Shown: positions 13,655 to 25,084 of the stretch, one piece after another | Layout of the letters: the number at the start of each line of letters is the position of its first letter | Position numbering within the stretch: position 1 is the stretch's first letter | Assembly (NCBI GenBank): GCA_038363925.1 | Contig: JAQQWL010000006.1 | Coordinates: 104,501 to 168,500 of the forward strand | Length of the DNA stretch: 64,000 nucleotides | From: Apiospora phragmitis | Taxonomy: Eukaryota > Ascomycota > Sordariomycetes > Amphisphaeriales > Apiosporaceae | Direction: 5' to 3' | Translations under genes and position numbers: made by a program | Notes under the pieces: model-generated | What the model saw: only the letters and a program-made list of their open reading frames with translations | Told to the model about the DNA's origin: nothing | Database searches by the model: none

Positions 13655-14276
13655 AGCGGGACAGGAGTACGGAAGACTTGCAACCTATGTAGACATGCAC
13701 AGCAATCATCAATGTTCCCTATAGCCCCCTAGGTGGGTATCGATACAAGCATTTTTTTTCGATCCGAGGCCATTCACAGAACATGATCGTGCCCAGATAT
13801 TGACAAGTTGCAGATTTTGTGAAGTGGCTGTGGGTGATTGATTGTGGAAGTCCATCTTCCAAGCCAAGATGAAATGACCGCCCCCCTTTTTCAATTGCTG
13901 GCTCCACAATACAAGTCACATTCTGAAGTGGAAGGGAAGGAGCGAGAATTTAAAAGATGTTGAGTTGGGAAGGCAGGCACGCCATGCCATGATTACAGGC
14001 ACGGCAGGCGCCAGCGCCTTCCCACATTGTTCATTTTCAACTTTCACAGGCGCAAGGCAACAAACAAACCGTGCGATGGCCAAGTTCCGTTCAATTGATC
14101 CCAGAGGACATCACCAAGCTTGAGAAGTCTGGAGGCCCGGATAACGTCCCGCATATCGTCCAGCCCAATACTGCATCTTCTTTCTCCTATACCCTGACAA
14201 ATGTCTCGACAAGCTTGAGCGATACAGCGGTCCCTACTTCATTCTCACCATCCCCAATTGTTCCTCCCATTACACC
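13655..14276. other. Intergenic region between transporter and helicase
   Basis: No gene seen. The sequence just upstream of 14277 is pyrimidine-rich and probably contains the helicase promoter and leader. Confidence 0.5.
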
Positions 14277-17200
14277 ATGTCGCCAAATCCCAACAGTGGA
14301 GGCGATCCAGGGGCCGGCCGCATGTACGGCTTCCCAACGGCTCGCAACGAAGATAGACACATTCAAAACATCATGGATCACACCAACTCCATGTTCAGCA
14401 CTCCCACTCAAAGAATCCCCCAATTCACTTACGGTGGTGCCTGGTCAGAGGATCCTAGCAACGCTGGTGCCAAATATTTCACCAATCCTTTTGCTGGAGA
14501 TGATATGATGAGTGGCCAGCAGCAGCAGGAGGAGCTCGACGATTTCGGTATGTGTTTGAACTCACTTATGACTGTATACCTGGACTGTCTCGTTGATGTC
14601 TGTCACCAGATCTCCAGATCCTGGGGCAGCCTTCAGCTCCTCCTCCAGAATACCACTTCGGCAGACCAGCTGCCGAACCCCCACGCATCTCGCTCCCGAA
14701 CTTCAACCTCTCCTCTTCTGGTCAGCGACGTGTCCTTGGCGATGCAAGCCACCACTTCAGGCCCTTTGTGTCGCGCGGCGACGACTACAGACCCCAATTT
14801 CTCGGCAATCCCCTTCAGGCTCAGCCCAGCCCCAATACACAACCCATCTTCGAGCGAGATGGATCGCATCGTGTTGGCTCTCTACAACCGGGTACACAGC
14901 TCGCAACGCCCCCTTTCTATAGAGGTAAGTCCAAAACTGCACTCTTGACGGGGGCCTGGCTGATGGTTGCAAGCCCCACCGCCGAAGCTCCCGCCACCAC
15001 CTGAACAGAGTGAACACAGTTCGTCATCGTCGGAACTCGGGAGGTCTAGTCCCTCTACCCACTTGAGTATCAGAAGACAGGAGCCGACAACGTCATCAAG
15101 GGCCCAGCCATTGTCTCGGCCCGTACACATCTCACTAGACTTGAGCCATGCGCCATTGCACATCACCCCCAAGAGAGGAGACACGTATCTCCTTGATCCT
15201 CGCAAAGTCCTTCCCGATAAGTGCCGCGGCATTTTCCCATATCAGCTGTTCAATACTGTCCAGTCCAAGTCATTCCCGCTGGCGTATGGATCCAACGACA
15301 ACATAGTCATCTCTGCCCCCACTGGTAGTGGGAAGACGGCGGTTCTGGAAATGGCCATCTGCAAGCTTGTCATGACCTCAGGGGGCGAACACTTCAAGAT
15401 CGTCTACCAAGCCCCCACCAAGTCACTCTGTTCGGAGCGCGCCAGGGACTGGGAGAAGAAGTTCAGCCACCTGAGCCTCCATTGCGCCGAGCTGACTGGC
15501 GATACTTCCCATGCTCAGACTAGACGCGTCGGCCAGGCCTCCATCATCGTGACAACACCAGAGAAGTGGGACTCTATCACCAGGAAGTGGTCCGATCATC
15601 ACAGGCTTCTCAGCATGGTCAGGCTTGTTCTTATCGACGAAATTCACATCCTCAATGACTCCAGAGGAGCAACTCTCGAAGCAGTCGTTTCGCGCATGAA
15701 GACTAGCGGTGCCAATGTCCGATTTGTTGGCCTCAGTGCCACAGTACCAAATATTGAAGACATTGCAACTTGGCTGGGAAAAGACCACTCCAACCAAAGC
15801 GAGCCAGCCACATATGAGAGTTTTGGCGGAGAAACTAAGACCGGTCAAGCTGAAGAAGTACGTCTACGGATATGACAGCCCGGGAAATGACTTCATCTTT
15901 GACAAGATGTTAGATGGGAAGTTGACCATGCTCTTGGGAAAGCATACCGAGAAGAAACCCATCATGGTGTTCTGCTTCACGAGGAAAGCCTGTGAGATTA
16001 CAGCCAGCAATCTGGCGGAGTGGTGGACTACCTGTAGTGCTGATGACAAACCGTGGCCGAGCCCCAAAGGCCGCATTCCGGTAATCAACAAGGAACTGCA
16101 GGAGACCGTCCGTTACGGGGTTGCTTTTCATCACGCTGGTCTTTACGCGGACGAACGTGCTGCTATTGAACAGAACTTCCTCAGCGGACAATTACACGTC
16201 ATTTGCTGCACATCGACGCTGGCGGTTGGCGTGAACTTACCATGCCATACCGTGGTCCTCAAAGGCACGGTGGCTTACAGCGATGGCATGCCGCAGGAAC
16301 TATCAGACCTCGATGTTCTCCAGATGCTTGGCCGGGCAGGTCGTCCACAGTTCGACCGGAGTGCTACGGCAGTTATCTTAACCAGGCGAGACAAGGTGGA
16401 AAGATACGAAAAAATGGTGTCGGGAAAAGAGAAGCTCGAGAGCAAACTTCACCTCAACCTCATCGAGCACTTAAACTCTGAAGTCGGCCTTGGCACGATC
16501 CAGACCCTCGACACAGCGAAGAAGTGGATAGACGGGACCTTCTTGAATGTCAGAATGCGGCGAGATCCGGACAAGTACATTGTGAAGGACGGCGAAACTG
16601 GTGCAAACGCCGACGAGAATCTTCAGCAATGGTGCGAAAGAGACATTCGGATTTTACAGCAATACAGACTTGTCACGCAAGGCGAATCCTTCAAATGCAC
16701 AGAATACGGCAATGCGATGTCGAAGTACATGGTCAAATTCGAGACCATGAAACTACTCCTCGCAATCCCGAAAGCTCCCACCATGGAGCAGTTGGTAAGC
16801 ACAGTCGTGGTTTTCTCGCCTTCCCAGCTAACATTGATGCCAGCTTGGCGGTCTAGCAAAAGCATCAGAGTTTGAGACTTTCGGTTCAAGCCACTTGAGC
16901 GTGCTGCGTACCGAAAGTTGAACAAATATGTTGCATATCCCATTCAAGGGACGGTGAATGAGCCGTGGCACTACGTCTCCATCTTAATCCAGATGCATCT
17001 CGGCCATGTCGAGCTACCAAACGACCAAGAAATGGGCTTTCTCAAGAAACAGATGGCATCGGAGAAGTTCATCATATTCGATCGACTCAATCGACTGGTC
17101 CGGTGTCTGGTCGACTGCAAGGTGTTTGACGGCGACGCAGTTGGTGTCCGCACCGGTCTGGATCTCGTCCGAGCCATTTCTGCAGGGGCATGGGAGAACC

Positions 17201-18777
17201 ACCCAGTCCAGATCCAGCAGGTGCCTGGCATTGGCCCGGTAGCGATGCGAAAGTTCCAAGCCCAAGATGTACGCACAGTATTAGACCTCGCAAAACTGAA
17301 TTTCGACCACATCGAACGCATCATGAGTCGGAACCCTCCATATGGAAAGAATATCTCCAAGGTTCTGGAGGGTTTTCCGCAGTTAACCATGAGGGTGGAA
17401 GTTCTGGGTGCACCAGGAACCTACAAGAAGCTTGGGGGTTCCATTGGCGTTGTAGTACGCGCTATTCTCGGCTACAAGAACCAGAAACATCCACCATCAT
17501 GGTCGGGGAAGATACCTGCGGTGACGTTCTTGGCAGAGACCTCGGATGGAAAGATTGCGTACTTTTCTCGAAGCAACATCAAGAACATCAACGGTACCAA
17601 TGGCCTAGAGCTCAAGTTTCCAGTTTTGTTGAACAGGCCAGATGAGGTGGTGTCTTGTCAATTCAGCTGCGAAGAAATTGTCGGGACCCAAGTCGTCGAT
17701 GAAGTACAGGTGAACACGCCAGCATCCGCTTTCGCCGCACTTGATGCCCAAGCATCTGCCAACCCGGTTTCTGAGGCGCAGGTAGACTACATGACCAAGC
17801 ATGCTGCCAATGATATAGCTGACGAAGATATGTTGGAAGCCCTCGACGAAGCTACAAATCCATCATATTCCCCGCCGTACGATGATCTCTTGGACGGCGA
17901 TGATGATGGGTTTCTTGATATTGATGAACTCACCAATGACCAATCGCCCGCAACTCCAGCCCCGACCCAAATGAAGAATGGAAGGTGGCTGTGCAATCAT
18001 TGTTGTCGCGGCGGAGGCTTCACCAAGAACGGCAAGCTTTGCACCCACAGATGCTGCAAAGAAGGCCTGGAGAAGCCAAGGCCGCCACCCAAGAGGAAGA
18101 GTGTCGAGGACAGCCAACCGACGCACTCAACAGCCAGTCGCAAGAAACCGAAGAGCCAACATAACACCGAAGACGGCCCAAGACAGAAGAAGACGGGATA
18201 TCACGATGACCAAATGGTCGAGCTTGTTGATCTGTCAGGGCTCGTGGACGATGACAGTGACTTGGACTTAACTGGATCTGCCTCCGAACAGGCCACTTCC
18301 AGAAAGAACAAACTCCCAGGCCTGCATAGAAAGGCACAGGGACAGCATGTGAAGGCGCCCGCTCGAATCACCAAATCGATTACGAAGTCAACAGACAGCC
18401 CGAAATCAGCCCTCTCTGATCGCAGTGCGCCTGACCCGTTTGAGCTTCAATACGAGCTTGACGACTCTGACGCGAGAAGGGAAGAGGGAGAGGAAGAGGA
18501 AGAAGGCCAAGCTCACGTACGTTACCAGGACTTGACAGTCGACAAGCAGGTGCCTTTGCCGGAGGAGGCTTCAGTCCAATCGAGCCCGCATAATGGTTTA
18601 GATGAGGGCGGTGACGCAGATCAGCCGTTCTTCCTGGATTCAAACCCATTTGAAGTCGCTGTCAACGCAGAAGCAGAAAGCTCACAATCGAAAGCACCCG
18701 AGTGGGCTTCGGAACTGAGTCCCGAAGTGATGGACTTGATCAAGGGAATTGTGGAGGTAGATGGATGGAAACCCTGA
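14277..18777 (+). CDS. mer3: MER3/HFM1-type meiotic ATP-dependent DNA helicase (two apparent frameshifts)
   Basis: Ski2-like helicase that promotes crossover recombination in meiosis. Introns: 14548-14609, 14925-14973 and 16795-16843 (GTAAGC, branch GCTAAC, CCAG). In order: a disordered Pro/Ser-rich N-terminus; Walker A APTGSGKT (about 15318); TTPEKWD; DEIH box (about 15638); LSATVPN; a helicase C domain with QMLGRAGRPQFD (about 16321); a Sec63-like region with a helix-hairpin-helix VPGIGPVAMRKF (about 17221); and a C-terminal Cys/His cluster, CNHCC and CTHRCC (about 17992-18057), usual for HFM1. The last 240 residues are acidic and disordered. Two phase breaks disturb it: one surplus G near 15828 and one missing base near 16881. 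Frames are open on both sides and the homologous sequence continues, so sequence error is more likely than loss of function. Family assignment is secure. Confidence 0.92.
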
Positions 18778-20011
18778 ACGAAATTGTTTTGGGAAACTAT
18801 ACGACCTGTGCCAGGTTCAAAAGTGGATTACGAAAACCTATCTTTGCTCTGCACGATTACTAACTTGTTGTGTCAAATGCTGACTGGACAGCTCCATGTA
18901 GCCGCCATCTTTTCCATGCTGGGAAATAGAAAGAGGCTCAAGATGTTGCTTCAATGATGTTGCCCGGTCTGAAAATAGCTAAGTAGCAACTAACAAACCC
19001 GAATGCCATGACAATACCTTCATGCCATCATGCCTTTTATTTTCGTTGCATGCCGTAGTGCAGCTCGTCACTTCCGAAATTGGGCCCCTATTCCTTTGGT
19101 CGACCCGATGAAGGGGCAGAGATCGTACTTTGAAGACGTAGACAGGTAGAGTCTGCAGATTTGGGGCCCGGAACCCAGGCGCCGAGCGGCGAAGAGGGAG
19201 AAGTAAAGCATCACCTGCGTGTAGTTTCTGGGGGCATCTTGGTTTCGACAGGATAGGGGTTGTTGGATGGCGACAGCAATGTCGCAATTGGCGGCCCTGT
19301 GGGTGTTGTAAGCAAAAGGAATACATCAGCCCAAGGGAGTATTGAATACATCTAGGAAATCCCTGCCCCTTTTAGAGAAGCTGGTTTCTCTGCAAGCTTC
19401 ATTGTGTAACACAGCCAGAGCAACGTTCCATATACAAGGATATTGTAGAAAAAGAGTCCATGCTTCGGGTTGCCGTATTTGACTCAACTCGACTTGAGCA
19501 AACTCTCCCATGACAGGAGACTTATCCCTCATAGTTCTGGCCATCAAGACGACGCACTATAAAAACAACCAATTAGTCCGCCAACTTCGACTCTCTTGGC
19601 CCAGTCCCATAAAATCATTCCCTACCTCACAACGGGCACATGTATTTTCCATATCTTATTCTAAGGGAGTAGACAGAGCCCACATGAGTAGTTGTGTAGT
19701 AATTGTCAGTGCCGTTTAAAGCAGTGAGTAAGTCTATATCAGCCAAGTTCAAAGGATTGAGTAATAACGCCTAGAGTGTTTTCAAATCGTCCGGAATATT
19801 TTCGGAAATGTATGTAGCGAATGTAATATCTAATAGAAACATGAACATGAAAATGTACCCTGCAATCCCTCCTTTCGTCCCAATCTATCCTCCATACCAT
19901 CTATGGTTGCCATCATGTACAACGCATATTTGATTGTGTGCTACATATCCGTCTGGCTATTGTCAGCCAAAGCTGAGCAACACCAGCCCAGGCAAAGGGC
20001 AACTAGGGGCT
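18778..20011. other. Intergenic region, convergent gene ends
   Basis: Lies between the 3' end of the helicase and the 3' end of the lysozyme-like gene. Only short overlapping frames on both strands, none convincing. Confidence 0.5.
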
Positions 20012-20658
20012 TTAGTCGGTCCAGCCTCCCAGACGCTGAGAGATGTCGCTGACGTACGACGGGTTAGACTGGGGGGCATCGCTCAGGTTGTTGGAGTTGA
20101 CCGTTCCCGAGTTGTACTCGCGCAGGGCCGGGTAGACGCTCTTGGGGTCCATGGTGTTGCCCCAGTTGGCCAGGTTGCCCTGGAAGTGCTTGGCGCCGCC
20201 CTCGACCATGCTGGTGATCTTCTGCTGCGAGAGGCCATGCTGGTGGTAGAACCCGGGGCAGTTGTAGCACTGGAAGAGCCCGCCCGTCGAGAGGCCGTCG
20301 GGCTGGCTTATGGTGGTCTTGGCTCCCACGTCGCCGTGGCTCTCCTGCATCATGATGCAGAGCAGGATGCGCGCCTCGATGTTGTACTTCTTGCCCGCCG
20401 ACTGCAGCGCCGTCTTGATGTGGTCCACGTCCGACGAGGTGTCGCCCGTCGACTTGATCGACGGCAGGTTCTTCTGCCACAGCTCGTCGAAGCTCTTCCA
20501 CGTGTTCTTGGGCGGGAAGTTGGTGTAGGGGCCCGAGTACATCTGGGCACGGCCCGGGCGGCCAGGTCGCTGGCGGCACCGTCGCGCTGGACGACAGAGC
20601 CCAGAGGCGAGGCGCTGATGGCCGCGGCCACGAAGAGTAGGAGCTTGGAAGCGTACAT
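20012..20658 (-). CDS. Small secreted lysozyme-like (SLT-fold) protein, one apparent frameshift
   Basis: The start ATG at 20658 gives a classic signal peptide (MYASKLLLFVAAAISASPLG). The mature part, in a second phase from about 20545, contains LLCIMMQESHGDVG, in which the Glu of the QES motif fits the catalytic Glu of lytic transglycosylase/lysozyme folds, followed by a Gly- and Asn-rich core and a closing QRLGGW. The phases join if one C is missing in the CCC run at 20545-20547 (GGG on the plus strand). A TATA-like GTTATATAGG lies about 75 bp upstream (20731-20740). Total about 215 residues. Secreted proteins of this type are plausible cell-wall or bacterial peptidoglycan hydrolases, or effectors; the substrate is inferred, not shown. 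Four Cys residues are possible disulfide partners. Confidence 0.72.
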
Positions 20659-22429
20659 CTTGAGTGTCTTATGGGAAAGGGGGGTACGTAGTAAATATTC
20701 GAGTAGCGAGAGTAGTGCTGTTGCTTGTGTGTTATATAGGAGAGTGTTGCTTGTGATTCTGATGACATCTACCTTCTTTTCTTGCTATTTCGGGACGGAC
20801 AGGTCGCCGTCTTTATACCCCTTTTCCCTAGACGTCGACCGCTTGAGATTGCTCATGCCTTGTTGGTCGTGCTGACATTACTCGGGGGGTATCCAAACCG
20901 CGACATCGTCATGTTGGCGAGGCCATGTCAGACTGGAAGGCGGTGATAGTACCTTAGGCTTACTCACATCAGCATCGCAGGATGAGGCCATATGATGGCC
21001 GTGAGGGCCACGAACCCCAAAAGAACGCCTTCGGCTTCAGCCGGGTGAAGTCTCAGCCTTCTTGGGATACACATGTGCTACTACTGCAGGAACATCATCA
21101 TGCTTGTCTATGAGCTTGCACTATCAGTCAAGTGGTGAAATAAGGGGATTTATTGCCGCCGAACCGCCAGATCGATGGCTGCTTAGTCAAGGACAACCAA
21201 TAACTGAGCAGCCTCGGTCGCCGCCTGCTTGATGGGAGGAGCGCCAGAGGGAAGAACACCCTCCATATGTTGGGCAAATCAATACTATTCTCAACTCTTA
21301 CTAAACCGCGGACAGGTTTGCATCTTAAGCACTTACCGGCGACATTCTTACATGAGAAAGGGGGCCGGTGGAAATGTGTTGATCAGATAGCAGTGTCCAT
21401 GACTGACTGGTATTATGGGATTTGTTAAATTGACGTTGGACGGAAAGTGTTTCCCAAGAATGTGAATATTGATTAGGTAGCTATAAGAAGGGAATATACA
21501 AATAACGCGTCATGCTCCCCGGTCTGGGGCGTATGTAACCCAAGAGATCTCGTAGCGCATCCCTTTTCGTGTAGCCTCCCCCCTGAATCCAGGAGTCCCA
21601 GTTGCGAAAATGGACCAAAGATGCGTGTGCTTACTATGCCGTACAAACCAATTCGGCAGTGTGCTTACCCCAGGGGACTGTGAGAGATATAGTCAGAGGG
21701 TAGAATCTAGCAAGGATCTCGCTTGCTGACTTGCTGTGCCACCCCTGCAAGATAAGATCTGATTCAGGAACGCCGAACGAACGGCCACTGCCCAAAGTGC
21801 CACAATGTCGTGCAGATGATCCCGGGGTACCTTTTATGACTATGGCGGGAAAAGATCGGCGGAAGGATTCTTGCACGCCACGCTCCATCAGAGTATGCTA
21901 ATACCGTGACATTTCTAGCCCCATCCTTCCTATATCTCCACTGGCTTGGTTGGGTGATTTCTCGTGCATTATCCCCCCCCTAATAAATATCCTACAAAAA
22001 CGGAAAGCGAAAGTGCCTTGGGTAAAGCACATGACAGTCGTTACCATTCCGAGCCATCCTTGTCGCAGCTTATAACCAAGTTGGGCATTTCGGCATACAT
22101 TACCCCTTAACGGGCAGCATATGCGGAGTGAGAATTAGGTCATATTCAAACCGGAGAAGGAACAACTCACCCCAATTCTTTTACGGTGTATTGCCGTGGT
22201 AAGGTGACCACGGGACGACAACCTCCTATGTAGAGATATTGGCATTTAAACTGTCTTGTCATGATATATTTTCTGCAAAGTACATATCATCCAGTTCACC
22301 TTTTAGGCTGACCTTGTTGTTTCAATTGCGTCATTAACCACCCCCTTTTCAATACCTATCAGTAATATGATTTGAAGGAGACTGTCAGTTGGAACCAAGT
22401 GTTCTATCCTAGAACATAATGGGCGATCC
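20659..22429. other. Intergenic region, no gene seen
   Basis: Contains the promoter of the lysozyme-like gene at its left end. The rest shows only short frames, the largest 84 codons on the minus strand at 21634-21888 with no recognisable motif. No repeat or RNA gene recognised. Confidence 0.5.
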
Positions 22430-23136
22430 TGAAGACGAAGCCACTGCTCAGGCCATAGTTTGTGCCATCCCTTCGATGAGGGACTCCCACAGCGATACTG
22501 ATTCGATGGCTCGGCTGGGCAAAGCGTAATCGGTAGACGGCATCCCCACGGGAGTGGATCGGGCCCTCTATGCGTTCACTCTCGACACTCAGCTGACAGG
22601 AGTCAGAAACAACATTCTTCTGCCAGTCCTTATCAACGTCAGGGTCGAGCTCGAGCTACGGCATCATCTTCAAAGCCAGATAGCCAGCGGGTCCTAGTAA
22701 ACCGGAGATCACATGCAAAGGCTTAGATGGATATGCCAGCAACGGTAACGTGAGTGTCAAGCACCGCAGGCGTAGCCACTTCCAGGGCCAGTCGAGGGCG
22801 ATAACGAACTCCTCCGTGGCGACGAGGAACGAGACCGAGAGGTGCTCCAGATGACGATTTCTCGAGAGGAGGGCTCTCTCAACCTCGAAGTCTCCGCTCG
22901 TTTTGAACTGTGGATAGGTTCAGCCGGCGGAAGTTCCTGGACGCGATAAAGACGTTTCCATTCTTGGCGGAAGTTCGGCCGCTGGGGATCTTTTCGAGTG
23001 TGATCTCTCTCAATATCATGGTGCACATCTCGGGGGGCAAGGTACTACTCCAGGCGAAATTTCCACCGGTTGCCTGTTGCTGGCCGCCGCCGTGCCGTGA
23101 TTTAACGGTGAGGCTTTTGGCTCGTCTCGTGGCCAT
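22430..23136 (-). pseudogene. Decayed F-box / DUF6546-type gene
   Basis: The minus strand carries an F-box-like start, LPPEMCTMILREI (about 23000-23040), then FIASRNFRRLNLSTV. After a one-base phase change near 22880 comes HLEHLSVSF and then LDWPWKWLRLRCLTLT (about 22750-22795), the tryptophan-rich stretch typical of the fungal DUF6546 family. Downstream, ALKMMP is followed by TAG (22656-22658) and then LEL with more coding-like sequence to about 22430. Family members read MPQLE at this point, so the stop fits a CAG-to-TAG change. One frameshift, one nonsense codon and no clean start or end support a pseudogene. Function of the family is unknown. Confidence 0.5.
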
Positions 23137-24951
23137 GTCGGAGATGGGAATTCTTCAAGCCCTAGTCTATAGAGGCAAGTCGCTGAAAGTATGCTCTTGT
23201 CTTCTCCCACGAGGGAATGCCATTAAGCTTCCGTCGTCCTAGTTTTGGTCTGTTTTCTACACTTGCCATCCATCACAAGATCTGAATGATTACATGTACG
23301 CACATGAAACGACGACAGCAGCATTCAGTGCGAGGCCTTTTGACAAGAAAGCATATGAATATATGATGTTGCAGATGTATTCCGTGTTACGCGCCGAAAG
23401 AATCCATGCCATTCTACAACTCGCAGTGATGTGCCGTGGCATCTCCAGCTCTTGCACGTCTATTCCGGTGTTTTACCGACAGGGCCCATAGCGAAAAGAA
23501 CCAATGCCTGCCAACTCCAACGGCGGCCAGTGTGGGAGTCTTAGTGTTATCTCGACTGCCGACAGCCACAAAGAAGCCTCCCAGATCAGGCCCCAGGCCA
23601 TACATAAGGTATGGAGGGGGCGCGTCTGGCGAAAAGGAAGTCTGCAGCGCTGCGCATTCCGGCATAGCCACCATTGATGCTCCGATGTAATGGCTGAGTC
23701 TTTACCTGCATGCTTTTGAAAAACGAAAAGGAAGCAAATGCCAGGCCACGTACCTACACTGCCTATCAGTGCAGGCATCTGACGCATTGCTTCGTGTTGT
23801 CATGCTCGAGATGTGGGGGTGACGGGACATCGGGACTGATAGTGTTCGTTCGCGCCTGACCAACCAGGTAAGACTTTGGGACTGCTGACTTCTAATCCAA
23901 AGGCCCCAGGATATCCACCATGCTTTTGGACTTGTGTTTGCATGTTGTGTTGACAGCAATAGTTGCAGAATGTGATGTGTTTTTTGTATGTAGTGGGTGT
24001 CCACCATCGTCGTCCACTACGGCCGCCTAGGAATTGGTACCCGTACCGGCCGTTGCCACTAAATTGGGCGTACCCCCTCCCTACATAGAGCTCAGGATCC
24101 CCTGGCTATTTATGTACCTCCAAACCTTACCACCCACATGTGCCAACCTTCATGTTATTAGCTTTGGCCCGACGTCATTTGAAACGGCCGACTTACTTGT
24201 CACTTTTGATTGCATCATCCTCTTCATGCTGATCGCATTTGCTGTCCCTATAACCTAGATTGGTCCGCGAGATGACTAGTCACTAAAACAAGGAATGGAA
24301 GCTGGAAGCAAGCTTTCAATGCGGTCTAGCTGACTGACGGACCCAGGCCCGCCTGAGGGAGCCGTGGAACCCCCCGCCCAATGAGGCTTCTGCCCACGGC
24401 CGAGCAGTGATGTTGCACACCATACCATACGTTGAATGCGCGTGGCGCTGTCCTGTGTTCGCGCTCTTATCTATCTCCAGTAGATTGCGGATTGCATCAA
24501 GAATGTATGGGCCGGAAAACTGACCGCCACAGAAGAGCGCACGGTATTCGTTCCAGGCAACCAACTAAATCAGCAGCTGTTTCGTACGTGATTTCGCTGA
24601 GGGCCTTGCCCGAGATACGAGGTGCATACATATGACCGCAATGCATATGCGCCCCTCCCTATATCCAAAGCCTGGACATCGCGATGCTTGGATCATATGA
24701 CGAAGCCATATCTCGATTCCTGAGATTCCGCGACAGCCAGCCAGCCATGTGTCGTTTGTCGAGCTGCGTTCCGAAACATCGAGAAGCCCTGCTAGCGGTA
24801 CAGTGCATGACTGTCAGTGCCATCCACCAAATCAACCACCCAGAGTAAGTATTCCAGACATGTCATCTGCTTTCAGCTATCCAGCTAGTCACCCAGCTGC
24901 GTGTTTCCGTGTCTCTGTCTGTCTCAGCCCCGAGCCATCCCACCTGAGGTC
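23137..24951. other. Intergenic region, no gene seen
   Basis: Short frames on both strands (up to 104 codons at 23473-23787, minus) with no recognisable domain. The right end is the promoter of the M4 protease. Confidence 0.5.
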
Positions 24952-24958
24952 TATAAAG
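24952..24958 (+). promoter_or_regulatory. TATA box of the M4 protease gene
   Basis: TATAAAG lies 127 bp upstream of the protease ATG and is followed by a CT/CA-rich leader without an upstream ATG close to the start. Position and sequence fit a fungal core promoter; assignment is by inspection only. Confidence 0.5.
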
Positions 24959-25084
24959 GGATGCCTGCTGCCACAGGAGGCATAGAGGATTCCTTCAACC
25001 ATCTATCTACTTTCACATCTTCGATACCTTCATAGAAACCTCAAATCACCTCCTGTCGCAACATTGCTTCAAACGATATCCAAC

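Noticed and set aside
19934..20875. Plus-strand 313-codon open frame across the lysozyme-like gene
   Set aside because: It covers the secreted protein gene in antisense, is low-complexity, and lacks family features. The minus strand has a signal peptide and catalytic motif.
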